17,075 bases of DNA from DASUTB01 sp036374835 (GTDB taxonomy: Bacteria; Actinomycetota; Actinomycetes; Jiangellales; Jiangellaceae): contig DASUTB010000030.1 in the NCBI GenBank assembly GCA_036374835.1, positions 1 through 17,075 of the forward strand, given 5' to 3'. The notes below the pieces were generated by a model. That model saw only the letters and a program-made list of their open reading frames with translations, searched no databases and was not told where the DNA came from. Below, in pieces: positions 1-5,615 of the stretch. The stretch's first letter is position 1; every line of letters starts with the position of its first letter. The position numbers were made by a program, and so were the translations under genes.

Positions 1-65
1 GACGCGCGCACCGGTACGGTGACCACCTCGCTGGTCATCACGTCACGAACCGTAAGTCTCCTCAT
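1..65 (-). CDS. CBS-domain protein, N-terminal fragment (gene runs off the left edge)
   Basis: Only the first 21 codons are visible, read leftwards from an ATG at 65. The peptide begins MRRLTVRDVMTSEVVTVPVR. The pattern VRDVMTxxVVTV is the typical opening of a CBS domain (as in IMP dehydrogenase-like and hypoxia-induced Hrp1-type proteins). CBS pairs usually bind adenine nucleotides and sense energy state. The role here is inferred from family only. No strong ribosome binding site precedes the ATG, so the exact start is uncertain. The gene is divergent from the VOC gene at 306, with a 240-bp spacer that holds a palindrome (108-132) and a DosR-like box (226-241). CBS proteins are common members of actinobacterial hypoxia regulons, which fits the neighbours. 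Confidence 0.72.
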   Translation of the reverse strand, partial: MRRLTVRDVMTSEVVTVPVRA

Positions 66-107
66 GGCTTCATTGACGCCCAACCCGGCAACTCCGAGAC
101 AGAGGCC

Positions 108-132
108 AAGGTCCTGCGTCCGCAAGGACCTT
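108..132. promoter_or_regulatory. 25-bp near-perfect palindrome in the CBS/VOC divergent spacer
   Basis: Arms AAGGTCCT (108-115) and AGGACCTT (125-132) are perfectly complementary. The inner TGCG (115-118) and CGCA (121-124) can also pair if A125 is bulged. It lies 42 bp upstream of the CBS-protein ATG, a normal operator position. Read on the minus strand, 115-100 (AGGACCTTGGCCTCTG) loosely resembles a DosR box. There is no following T-run, so a terminator is unlikely. The binding protein is unknown. Confidence 0.4.
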
Positions 133-175
133 CCGGCTCAAGGCGCGCGACCGCAAGGCCGACCACCTCGTTTGT

Positions 176-203
176 GCGAGGGCGCCGCCGCCCGCACCCT
201 CGC
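176..203. repeat. Inverted repeat GCGAGGG / CCCTCGC
   Basis: Perfect 7-bp arms at 176-182 and 197-203 enclose a 14-nt GC-rich loop in the spacer between the divergent CBS and VOC genes. It could be an RNA hairpin or an operator. It may be chance in such GC-rich DNA. The rest of the first 305 bases shows no other convincing gene. Confidence 0.25.
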
Positions 204-225
204 GGTGCATGTGCCGTCGGTGCAC

Positions 226-241
226 GTGACGTTCGGCCCTA
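226..241 (+). promoter_or_regulatory. DosR/DevR-like box upstream of the VOC gene
   Basis: GTGACGTTCGGCCCTA matches the best box of this window (GGGACTAACGGCCCTA, 9826-9841) at 12 of 16 positions, including GAC, CGGCCCTA and the spacing between halves. The mycobacterial DosR core is GGGACTWWAGTCCC. Its right end is 64 nt before the ATG at 306, similar to the other boxes in the window (49-67 nt before the nearest start). Regulation by DosR is an inference; no dosR gene is in the window. Confidence 0.45.
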
Positions 242-305
242 TCTCGCGTGGCGTCCGCACGGTCTGTTGAAAGAGCGATGTCGTATTCACGAAAGGAGGT
301 GGACG

Positions 306-671
306 ATGTCCAACGCAGTAGTGCACTTCGAGATCGGCGCGGAGAACGCGGGCAAGCTACGCGAGTTCTACACCACGCTGTTCGGCTGGCAATTCGACAC
401 GACCGATCCGAGTTACGGGGTCGTCGATCAGACCGATGGTGGTATCGGCGGAGGAATCATGCAGATTCGCGAGAACATGCCTCCGTACGTCACCGTGTAC
501 GTGGCAGTGGACGATCTCCCGGCAACGCTCACCCGAATCAAGGAACTCGGAGGCGCTGAGGTGCTCGGCCCGACTGCCATTCCCACAGTCGGCGAGTTCG
601 CGCTCTTCCGGGACCCTGAGGAGCACCTGGTCGGCCTGCTCAAACTCGAACAGACGCAACCGACCGGCTGA
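306..671 (+). CDS. VOC family (glyoxalase/bleomycin-resistance fold) protein
   Basis: A 121-residue single-domain protein. The start MSNAVVHFEIGAENAGKLREFY and the segment FYTTLFGWQF are typical of VOC proteins (βαβββ metal-binding fold). The C-terminal half repeats the pattern (YVAVDDLPATLTRIKELGG, then GEFALFRDPEEHLVGLL). Such proteins are often dimeric and may be lyases, dioxygenases or resistance proteins. The substrate cannot be told from the sequence. The ATG at 306 is set by an almost ideal Shine-Dalgarno, AAAGGAGGT at 293-300; longer readings of the frame would bury it. It faces DUF1918 tail to tail over a hairpin. A DosR-like box upstream suggests stress or low-oxygen induction (inference). 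Confidence 0.85.
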   Translation: MSNAVVHFEIGAENAGKLREFYTTLFGWQFDTTDPSYGVVDQTDGGIGGGIMQIRENMPPYVTVYVAVDDLPATLTRIKELGGAEVLGPTAIPTVGEFALFRDPEEHLVGLLKLEQTQPTG

Positions 672-691
672 ACCGCCGGTCGACCGACCGG
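663..691. terminator. Overlapping hairpins between convergent VOC and DUF1918 genes
   Basis: ACCGGC (663-668) pairs with GCCGGT (675-680), and CCGGTCG (676-682) pairs with CGACCGG (685-691). These are two mutually exclusive GC-rich stems in a 25-nt convergent gap, overlapping the VOC stop. There is no T-tract, so this is a candidate bidirectional terminator only by position. Confidence 0.35.
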
Positions 692-696
692 TGCGC

Positions 697-897
697 TCAG
701 CTGGATTTCTTCTCGAAGTGCTGGACGATCGTGTCCGGCCCCGGGAAGAACAAGGTGGCGTGTTCGGTGTCGCCCCACTTGACGAGGTACGGCGGGCCGC
801 CGGACTCGCCGTGCACCTCGAGAATCTCGCCGTCGCGTTCCGCTTCGCCCAGATGGTGTCCCTTGACCACGATCCGGTCGCCTTGCGCTGCGTACAT
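697..897 (-). CDS. DUF1918 domain-containing small protein
   Basis: A 66-residue protein beginning MYAAQGDRIVVKGHHLGE and containing the family-typical GEILEVHGESGGPPYLVKWGD and TLFFPGPD segments. DUF1918 proteins are small, SH3-like beta-barrel proteins found mostly in actinobacteria. Their biochemical role is not established. The ATG at 897 is preceded on the minus strand by a purine-rich AAGGGAGGG ribosome site. It is divergent from the DUF1876 gene and shares with it a spacer (898-1045) holding a DosR-like box. Length is normal for the family. Confidence 0.88.
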   Translation of the reverse strand: MYAAQGDRIVVKGHHLGEAERDGEILEVHGESGGPPYLVKWGDTEHATLFFPGPDTIVQHFEKKSS

Positions 898-973
898 GAC
901 ACCCTCCCTTCCTTGTCGTCCTAGCTCATCAACCAGGTCGGACACGCCACAGAGCACCACGGCCCGTCCTCCC

Positions 974-987
974 GGGCCCAAAGACCC
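974..987. promoter_or_regulatory. DosR/DevR-like box in the DUF1918/DUF1876 divergent spacer
   Basis: GGGCCCAAAGACCC on the plus strand reads GGGTCTTTGGGCCC on the minus strand. Against the core GGGACTNNNGGCCC it differs at one defined position (A to T). A weaker half-site, ACGGCCC at 959-965, gives a possible partner in the same 22-bp register as other tandem boxes here. It lies 58 bp before the DUF1876 start and 76 bp before the DUF1918 start, so it could serve either gene. It is strongly palindromic, so chance in GC-rich DNA is possible. Confidence 0.42.
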
Positions 988-1045
988 TGCCGCCACCGCC
1001 GGCTCGCTTCGTAGCGTCGTATCAAGGAGCAAGGAGGGCGACACC

Positions 1046-1318
1046 ATGACCACGACCAAGCGCTGGCACGTCGACATCTTCATCGACGAGCACGACGACG
1101 ACACGACACGGGCCGAGGCCCGCCTCCGTACCACCGACCAGACCCAGATCACCGGCGTGGGTACCGCCCGCCGCAACCCGCACGACGCCAACGTCCCGGA
1201 GATCGGCGACGAGCTGGCTACCGCCCGCGCCTTGAACAAGCTCGCCCAGCGCCTGCTGCAGGCGAGCGCCGAGGACATCGAGGGCGCCACACACGAGCCG
1301 GTTCACCTGGTCCGGTAG
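1046..1318 (+). CDS. DUF1876 / Rv1738-family dormancy protein
   Basis: A 90-residue protein. The pattern KRWHVDIFIDEHDDDTTRAEARL, followed by GVGTARRNPHDANVPEIGDELA and a C-terminal helix ALNKLAQRLLQ, is characteristic of DUF1876. The M. tuberculosis member Rv1738 is strongly induced in hypoxia and has a fold like ribosome hibernation factors, so a role in shutting down translation is a plausible inference. The ATG at 1046 follows a GGAG-rich leader (AAGGAGGGCGACACC). It is divergent from DUF1918. The shared DosR-like box supports low-oxygen control. Confidence 0.88.
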   Translation: MTTTKRWHVDIFIDEHDDDTTRAEARLRTTDQTQITGVGTARRNPHDANVPEIGDELATARALNKLAQRLLQASAEDIEGATHEPVHLVR

Positions 1319-1334
1319 GACCCGAAATGTTGGT

Positions 1335-1382
1335 GATCATGAAGCCTGACTGGTCGTTTCTGTGTGAATCAGCTTCATGATC
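1335..1382. promoter_or_regulatory. Long inverted repeat just upstream of the AhpD-like gene
   Basis: GATCATGAAGC (1335-1345) is perfectly complementary to GCTTCATGATC (1372-1382), an 11-bp stem. Three more pairs, TGA with TCA, form if C1346 is bulged. The loop is about 19-26 nt and AT-richer than its surroundings. The right arm ends 21 nt before the ATG at 1404, next to the AGAGAGGAG ribosome site. There is no T-tract, so it looks more like an operator or a 5'-UTR structure than a terminator. The regulator is unknown. Confidence 0.55.
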
Positions 1383-1403
1383 TGTGAGAGAGAGGAGCAG
1401 ACC

Positions 1404-1769
1404 ATGGGATACGGCAAGGACGTCCAGCACGAGCTACAACGACCGGCGCGCGACCTGCGTCACGCGATTCCGCAGGTCTACGAGGGCTTCGCGCACCTGC
1501 ACAACGCTGCGCTGGAGGATGGCGCGCTGGAATCGAAGATCAAGGAACTGATCGCCCTCGCCATCTCAGTCAGCCAGGAATGTGACGGTTGCATCGCATC
1601 GCACGCGCGCGGTGCCGCCCGCCGGGGTGCGACCCTCGAGGAGGTCGCAGAGGCGATCGGCGTCGCCATCTTGATGAACGGCGGACCGGCCACGGTCTTC
1701 GGACCGCGGGCGTTCGCTGCGTTCGGTGAGTACTACGCCGACTCGTACGAGACGCCTAAGGCAGCGTAG
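1404..1769 (+). CDS. Carboxymuconolactone decarboxylase family protein (AhpD-like)
   Basis: A 121-residue protein with the AhpD-type active-site motif ECDGCIASH (C-x2-C-x3-H), preceded by KIKELIALAISVSQ and followed by the helix ARRGATLEEVAEAIGVAILMNGG. In AhpD the Cys pair and nearby His/Glu act as a thioredoxin-like peroxidase partner. This small single-domain form more likely has a peroxidase or thiol-redox role than true aromatic decarboxylation. The start ATG at 1404 follows AGAGAGGAG; an earlier ATG at 1377 lies inside the inverted repeat and has no ribosome site. The operator-like palindrome directly upstream suggests its own control. Confidence 0.9.
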   Translation: MGYGKDVQHELQRPARDLRHAIPQVYEGFAHLHNAALEDGALESKIKELIALAISVSQECDGCIASHARGAARRGATLEEVAEAIGVAILMNGGPATVFGPRAFAAFGEYYADSYETPKAA

Positions 1770-1830
1770 GTCTGCACCTGCCCGATCACGGCACTGCGGA
1801 TGAGCGGCGGCTGAGTCGAGGGAGGAGCCG

Positions 1831-2019
1831 ATGGAGCGGATCATCGAAACGCACGACTTCGGGCCGCACCGGGTGGTCGTCGTAGAGCACGTCGGTGACG
1901 AGGACAGGACCTATTCGATCCTGGTCGACGACTGCACCGTCACCGACCCGCCACTGCCGGCCGCACCCAGCTTCGAAGACCTTGTCCGCATCTACGCCCA
2001 CACGGTCGGCTCCTGGTAG
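1831..2019 (+). CDS. Small acidic protein of unknown function
   Basis: A 62-residue protein, MERIIETHDFGPHRVVVVEH at the start, ending in TVGSW. I do not recognise the family. It looks like a small beta-rich soluble domain (HRVVVVEHVGDEDRTYSILVDD) with a short C-terminal helix (SFEDLVRIYAHTV). A clear GAGGGAGGAG ribosome site sits 4 nt before the ATG, and codon use is like that of its neighbours, which supports a real gene. It follows the AhpD-like gene in the same direction by 61 nt and could be cotranscribed with it. Confidence 0.62.
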   Translation: MERIIETHDFGPHRVVVVEHVGDEDRTYSILVDDCTVTDPPLPAAPSFEDLVRIYAHTVGSW

Positions 2020-2048
2020 CACTCGCTGGAGACAGCCGCCCACTGACG

Positions 2049-2071
2049 GTCGGTCACCGAAGCGGACCGAC
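2049..2071. repeat. Inverted repeat GTCGGTC / GACCGAC
   Basis: Perfect 7-bp arms at 2049-2055 and 2065-2071 with a 9-nt loop, 29 nt after the stop of the small acidic gene. It could end that transcript, but there is no T-run. Its right arm overlaps the upstream DosR-like site, so it may instead be part of that regulatory region. Confidence 0.28.
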
Positions 2072-2104
2072 ATTGGTCCCCGACCAGTGGGGCTCTTGGC
2101 CCTA
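2067..2104 (+). promoter_or_regulatory. Tandem DosR/DevR-like boxes upstream of the small Cys/His protein and USP operon
   Basis: Site 1, 2067-2082, is CCGACATTGGTCCCCG; it matches GGGACTWWAGTCCC in GAC and GTCCC. Site 2, 2089-2104, is GGGGCTCTTGGCCCTA; it agrees at 12 of 16 positions with the strong box at 9826. The two sites start exactly 22 bp apart, about two helical turns, as in paired DosR promoters and as seen twice more in this window. Site 2 ends 56 nt before the ATG at 2161. Universal stress proteins are classical DosR targets, which fits. Confidence 0.52.
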
Positions 2105-2160
2105 GCCGGGCGAGCGGCACAGGTGAAGCCTGGAGATCGAGGGCGAAGGAGGTGCCGGAG

Positions 2161-2460
2161 ATGAGCTGCGGGCACGGCTACGGGCACCGCCACTGCATGT
2201 GGCCATACGCCTACGACCCGCCGTTGTTCGGTCGTCCGCCACTGGGCTACCGGCGCCCGCGCGACTGGGACGAGGAGAACGAGGACCTGGAAGAGTACCT
2301 CTCCGAACTCGAGGCAGAGGTTGATCAGATCAGAGCGCGCATCAAGGAACTACGCCGAGCGCATGCACGATCCCGGCGCGCCGCGGCGGACCGCAGCGCT
2401 GGGAACGCTCAGCGAAACAAGCGAAACAGCGGAGGTGGCGACGATGAGCGCTTCGGCTGA
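2161..2460 (+). CDS. Small protein with Cys/His/aromatic N-terminus and C-terminal coiled coil
   Basis: A 99-residue protein. Residues 1-35 are rich in Cys, His, Gly, Pro and Tyr (MSCGHGYGHRHCMWPYAYDP). Residues about 40-75 form an acidic-basic heptad helix (EEYLSELEAEVDQIRARIKELRRAH), then a basic, disordered tail. The layout recalls DUF5320-type small proteins, but I cannot assign it to that family with confidence. The GCGAAGGAGG ribosome site places the start at ATG 2161 rather than the GTG at 2152, which overlaps that site. Its end overlaps the universal stress protein start by 17 nt, implying translational coupling. The N-terminal C/H cluster could bind metal (inference). Confidence 0.72.
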   Translation: MSCGHGYGHRHCMWPYAYDPPLFGRPPLGYRRPRDWDEENEDLEEYLSELEAEVDQIRARIKELRRAHARSRRAAADRSAGNAQRNKRNSGGGDDERFG

Positions 2461-2929
2461 CCGGCCAGTCATCGTCGTGGGCGTCGACGGCTCCGAGGAC
2501 AGCATCAGAGCGCTGCGCTGGGCCGCCGGTCACGCACGGCTGCTCGGCGGCGAGGTGCACGCTGTCACCGGCTGGGAGGAGCCGCTGACGATCATGGTTG
2601 TGCCCTTCTACAAGACAGCCGACTACGCAAATGACGCCGAGGCGCTACTGCATCGTTCCATCCGTGCGGCGTTCGGCTCCGACCACGACGTCCCGGTTGT
2701 GCCGCGCGTGGTTCAAAAACACCCGTCCCTGGCGCTGTGCATCGAAGCGGAGGGTGCCGAGTTGCTCGTCCTCGGCCGGCGTGGCCGAGGTGAGATGCCC
2801 GGAATCCATCTGGGTACCGTCGCGGCGCACTGCGTCCGCCACGCACCATGCCCCGTCGTGCTCGTGGGTCCACAGACCGAGCATGACCGACCGAGTGAAT
2901 CGCAGCATCAGGACCGCGTGACGCACTAG
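2444..2929 (+). CDS. Universal stress protein (UspA family, ATP-binding type)
   Basis: A 161-residue single USP domain. It opens with VIVVGVDGSEDSIRALRWAA, the conserved first strand with the nucleotide-contacting Asp. It carries near its end GRRGRGEMPGIHLGTVA, which fits the ATP-binding motif G-x2-G-x9-G-[ST] exactly, followed by the last strand CPVVLVG. Such proteins bind ATP or cAMP and support survival in hypoxia and stationary phase. The ATG at 2444 lies inside the previous gene, after GGAGG at 2431-2435, so the two are translated together. It is convergent with the Rv1733c-like gene, with 16 nt between stops. Confidence 0.92.
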   Translation: MSASADRPVIVVGVDGSEDSIRALRWAAGHARLLGGEVHAVTGWEEPLTIMVVPFYKTADYANDAEALLHRSIRAAFGSDHDVPVVPRVVQKHPSLALCIEAEGAELLVLGRRGRGEMPGIHLGTVAAHCVRHAPCPVVLVGPQTEHDRPSESQHQDRVTH

Positions 2930-2945
2930 GCCGCGTCGATGGCCG

Positions 2946-3512
2946 CTAGTCGGTTCGGCGGGACCACCTGGGTTCGATCCGCGACCACTCAGCTTCCAGC
3001 GATGCGTGCCGGGCCAGCTGCATCAGGCGCAGCACGAGCCAGTACCCGGCGAGGATCGCAAGCTGCATCAACACCAGTTTCTGCAGGCCGGCCAGGACGC
3101 CGGACACGATGTTCTCACCGCGCGTCGCCGGTGCCGCCGTCGGTTGGCCCTCCTCGTCCAACCACACCGTCACTTCGGATCCCGCGGTCAGCTCGGGCTC
3201 AACGAGAACATCACCTTCGTGTGCCGAGCCGTCGGCGGCCCGCCATGTTGCCAACACGGGTACCTGTGGCATGAGATACCCGCCGTACGCCCCAGCATCT
3301 TCTTGCAGCACTGCGGTGGCCTCGTACGACGAGGCCGCGTGCTCGGCCGAGGCTTGCATCGCGGCCTCATACTTCATCTGGCCCAGCGCCACCGCGATCG
3401 GCACCGCAAGCAGTGCCGCACCCACGGCCACAGCCTTGACCAACCGTTCGGCGCGATCTGCGCGTGGCGGTGCCGGGCTGCCGCCGGTTCGGGAATCTCG
3501 ACTCCACACCAT
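2946..3512 (-). CDS. Rv1733c-like two-pass membrane protein
   Basis: A 188-residue protein with a basic, Pro-rich N-terminus, a membrane helix at about 25-45 (LVKAVAVGAALLAVPIAVAL), an extracytoplasmic domain at 46-137 (includes YLMPQVPVLATWRAADGS and VTVWLDEEGQPT) and a second helix at about 140-164. This is the Rv1733c layout; in M. tuberculosis that gene is a DosR regulon member of unknown function. I chose ATG 3512, which has GGGGTGAG upstream, over the GTG at 3521, which has no ribosome site. Tandem DosR-like boxes lie 67 nt upstream. It could act in the envelope under low oxygen; the function is not known. Confidence 0.82.
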   Translation of the reverse strand: MVWSRDSRTGGSPAPPRADRAERLVKAVAVGAALLAVPIAVALGQMKYEAAMQASAEHAASSYEATAVLQEDAGAYGGYLMPQVPVLATWRAADGSAHEGDVLVEPELTAGSEVTVWLDEEGQPTAAPATRGENIVSGVLAGLQKLVLMQLAILAGYWLVLRLMQLARHASLEAEWSRIEPRWSRRTD

Positions 3513-3579
3513 CGTTCTCACCCCGTGTGAATGTGGATCAGCTCAATCCTCCAGCATCGTTCCGGTGCGACTGCGGCGG

Positions 3580-3617
3580 TAGGGCGTAAGGTCACCGCGG
3601 ACTGTGGCGAACGGCCC
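3580..3617 (-). promoter_or_regulatory. Tandem DosR/DevR-like boxes for the Rv1733c-like gene
   Basis: Read on the minus strand, 3595-3580 is GTGACCTTACGCCCTA, which shares 13 of 16 bases with the VOC-gene box GTGACGTTCGGCCCTA. A second site 22 bp further upstream, 3617-3602, is GGGCCGTTCGCCACAG, a weaker match. The proximal box ends 67 nt before the ATG at 3512, the same spacing as for the VOC gene (64 nt). Position, orientation and 22-bp spacing agree; binding is inferred. Confidence 0.48.
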
Positions 3618-3655
3618 CCGCATCCGCCCCGGCGCCGGCCGTCCATCGCGGGTAC

Positions 3656-3693
3656 CCGACCAAAGGCCCATCGACTTGGGACGCTCGGCTCTG
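3656..3693 (+). promoter_or_regulatory. Tandem DosR/DevR-like boxes for the cNMP-protein/reductase operon
   Basis: Site 1 (3656-3671) is CCGACCAAAGGCCCAT and site 2 (3678-3693) is GGGACGCTCGGCTCTG. Site 2 matches the best box at 11 of 16 positions, including GGGAC and CGGC. The start-to-start distance is 22 bp. A possible -10 is TGTTCT at 3715-3720, followed by the GTG mini-ORF at 3743. Together with 3580-3617 this makes the 291-bp divergent spacer a two-way regulatory region. Confidence 0.5.
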
Positions 3694-3742
3694 CTTGTGG
3701 CCATCTCGGCACGATGTTCTAGAGGCAGACCAAGGAGGCGCA

Positions 3743-3796
3743 GTGGACAACCAGGCCGCGGTCGGCGCGCTCTCGCCGGAATGTCACAGGAGGTGA
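3743..3796 (+). CDS. Possible 17-residue leader peptide upstream of the cNMP-domain gene
   Basis: GTG at 3743 is preceded by AAGGAGG (3733-3739) at good spacing. It opens a frame MDNQAAVGALSPECHRR that stops with TGA at 3794-3796. That stop lies within the AGGAGGTGA ribosome site (3789-3796) of the next gene, so ribosomes ending here would sit on the next initiation site. The distance from the DosR-like box (49 nt) fits this mini-ORF being the first translated unit. It is too short to recognise. It may be a translational coupler, a regulatory leader, or the relic of a longer gene. Confidence 0.42.
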   Translation: MDNQAAVGALSPECHRR

Positions 3797-3803
3797 CCAA
3801 GCC

Positions 3804-4292
3804 ATGAACGCCCTCGCCAACCTGCTGCTCGGTAAGCACCCGTGGCTGGCCGGGTTGATGCCTGCCCAGATAGAGAAGATCAGCGAGCATGCGCATGAAG
3901 TCAAGTTGGCCGCCGGCCAGGTCATCTTCTCCGAGGGTGAGTACGCGGATCGGCTCTGGTTGATCTGGGAGGGTCAGATCGCGATCGTGCTGGACGTCCC
4001 GGGTCGCGGCACCATGTTGCTCGAGACGCTCGATCCCGGCGACAGCGTGGGCTGGTCCTGGCTGTTTCCGCCCTACAGGTGGCGGTTCAGCGCGGTCGCC
4101 ACTACCGACGTCCGGGCGGTTGAGATCGACGGTCCCGCGATCCGAGCGCTCTGCGACGACGATCCCGTCCTCTGCGCGGCCATCTACCGGCGCGTGTCGG
4201 CGGTCGCGGTGGAACGGCTGCAGGCGACCCGGCTGCGCCTGCTCGATATGTACGCCGCGCCGAGCGTGAGCGGACCGGATGGAGGTGCCTGA
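3804..4292 (+). CDS. Cyclic nucleotide-binding domain protein without DNA-binding domain
   Basis: A 162-residue protein that is one cNMP-binding beta-roll plus a C-terminal helix. Visible are LAAGQVIFSEGEYADRLWLI (residues about 36-55), the strand and turn following GQIAIV, and LETLDPGDSVGWSWLFPPY in the phosphate-cassette region. The usual cassette Arg-Ala is replaced by a Trp/Phe/Pro-rich stretch, so cAMP binding is doubtful. There is no Crp/Fnr helix-turn-helix. Proteins like this occur at the head of group 3b (bidirectional, NADP-linked) hydrogenase operons in actinobacteria. Its stop overlaps the reductase ATG by 1 nt (TGATG). The ribosome site is AGGAGGTGA. Confidence 0.85.
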   Translation: MNALANLLLGKHPWLAGLMPAQIEKISEHAHEVKLAAGQVIFSEGEYADRLWLIWEGQIAIVLDVPGRGTMLLETLDPGDSVGWSWLFPPYRWRFSAVATTDVRAVEIDGPAIRALCDDDPVLCAAIYRRVSAVAVERLQATRLRLLDMYAAPSVSGPDGGA

Positions 4293-5113
4293 TGGCCGCC
4301 GCTACCACCCCGTTGCGGTACGTCGTGACCGAACGGCGAGTCGAGACGGCCGACACCGCCTCGCTCACCCTGGGGCCGCTCGACACCAAGGTCGCCCGGC
4401 CCCGGGCCGGACAGTTCATGATGCTGACCGCGTTCGGTGTCGGCGAGGTACCGATCTCGGTCAGCAGGATCGGCACCGACGGATCGCTCGTGCACACGAT
4501 CCGCGCGGTGGACCCGGTGAGCCGCGCACTCTATCTTGCGGAGCCGGAGACCGTGATCGGGCTACGTGGTCCGTTCGGTACGGACTGGAACGTTGGCAAC
4601 ACCGGCGGCCACGACCTCGTCTTCGTCGCCGGCGGCATCGGCCTTGCATCGCTGCGCCCGGCCATTGACGCGGTCATCAACAGGACATGGCGGGTGGGTC
4701 GGATCGTCGTTCTGGTCGGTGCCCGCACCCCGGACGACTTGCTGTTCCGCTCCGACCTGGCCGCGTGGGAACGACGGTCGGACATTGCGCTCGCGGTCAC
4801 CGTCGACCAGGCCCATCAGGGTTGGCGCGGCAACGTCGGTCTCGTCACGACGCTGCTGCGGCGCGCCAACTTCACCGCGAGACGCACCACGGCGTTCGTC
4901 TGCGGGCCCGAAATCATGATGCGCGTCGTCGCCACACAGCTGCTCGAGTGCGGCGTTCCGCCCGCCGACATCCGGGTCTCCCTGGAAAGCAACATGCACT
5001 GCGACAACGGTTTGTGCGGGCACTGCCAGCTGGGTTCCGTGCTGCTGTGCCGGGACGGCCCGGTCATCAGCTACGACCAGGTAACGGCACTGCCGGCGAC
5101 GAAGGAGTTGTAG
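4292..5113 (+). CDS. FAD/NAD(P)-binding [2Fe-2S] reductase, hydrogenase gamma-subunit-like
   Basis: A 273-residue protein of the ferredoxin-reductase/sulfhydrogenase-gamma family, of full family length. Residues 1-100 are the FAD barrel (PRAGQFMML, EVPISVSRI). Residues 105-225 are the NAD(P) domain with VAGGIGLASLRP and FVCGPEIMM. The C-terminus has four cysteines (C237, C242, C245, C253 in HCDNGLCGHCQLGSVLLC), the ligand set for a [2Fe-2S] cluster. In group 3b hydrogenases this subunit passes electrons between NAD(P)H and the iron-sulfur chain; a related one serves dihydroorotate dehydrogenase. The maturation protease next door favours the hydrogenase role. The catalytic and ferredoxin-like subunits are missing locally. 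Confidence 0.88.
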   Translation: MAAATTPLRYVVTERRVETADTASLTLGPLDTKVARPRAGQFMMLTAFGVGEVPISVSRIGTDGSLVHTIRAVDPVSRALYLAEPETVIGLRGPFGTDWNVGNTGGHDLVFVAGGIGLASLRPAIDAVINRTWRVGRIVVLVGARTPDDLLFRSDLAAWERRSDIALAVTVDQAHQGWRGNVGLVTTLLRRANFTARRTTAFVCGPEIMMRVVATQLLECGVPPADIRVSLESNMHCDNGLCGHCQLGSVLLCRDGPVISYDQVTALPATKEL

Positions 5114-5120
5114 ACCCGCA

Positions 5121-5576
5121 ATGAAGACCGTCGTGATAGGGATCGGCAACGAGTACCGGCATGATGACGCGGTGGGGCCGGAGGTCGTCAAACGGCTCAC
5201 CGATCTGGATCTGACGGACGTGTCACTGGCAGTGGCCAACGGCGAGCCTGCGCACCTGATCGATCTGTGGGCCGAGGCAGAGGTCGCCGTGCTCGTCGAC
5301 GCGGTCCGGAACGACCCGGCCAGCCCAGGACGGATCCACGAGCTGCTGATTGACGTGCCCGCAAGCGCCAACGGGGCGGCCAGTTCGCACGGCCTGGGCC
5401 TTGGCGACGCCGTCGAGCTCGCGATGTCACTGGGGAGGATGCCACGACGCCTGGTGGTGTTCGCCGTCGAAGGGGCCGACTTCACCTCAGGCCTGGGGCT
5501 GAGCCCGAACGTCTCCGTTGCGGTCGAGCAGGTCGCGGACCTGGTCGTCCACGAAGTCCGCGCCGCACAGTCGTAA
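5121..5576 (+). CDS. Hydrogenase maturation protease (HybD/HyaD-type)
   Basis: A 151-residue protein of normal length for the family. The opening KTVVIGIGNEYRHDDAVG is the typical nickel-site loop. The three metal ligands known from HybD (Glu16, Asp62, His93) correspond here to D16, D60 (AVLVDAV) and H90 (SSHGLGLGD). The enzyme clips the C-terminal tail of a [NiFe]-hydrogenase large subunit after nickel insertion, in the cytoplasm. It begins 7 nt after the reductase stop and is clearly part of that operon. Its expected substrate is not encoded in the window, so either it lies elsewhere or this operon is a remnant. Confidence 0.9.
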   Translation: MKTVVIGIGNEYRHDDAVGPEVVKRLTDLDLTDVSLAVANGEPAHLIDLWAEAEVAVLVDAVRNDPASPGRIHELLIDVPASANGAASSHGLGLGDAVELAMSLGRMPRRLVVFAVEGADFTSGLGLSPNVSVAVEQVADLVVHEVRAAQS

Positions 5577-5615
5577 CGCTATGGACCTGGCCGCGAGTTC
5601 CACATCGAGTCATCT

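Noticed and set aside
19..270. Plus-strand open frame at the left edge
   Set aside because: It is Arg/Pro-rich without motifs. The minus strand of 1-65 instead gives a typical CBS-domain start, and the rest is divergent regulatory DNA.
4562..5485. Minus-strand open frame (307 codons) opposite the reductase and protease
   Set aside because: Both plus-strand genes have complete active-site motifs. The antisense frame has none.
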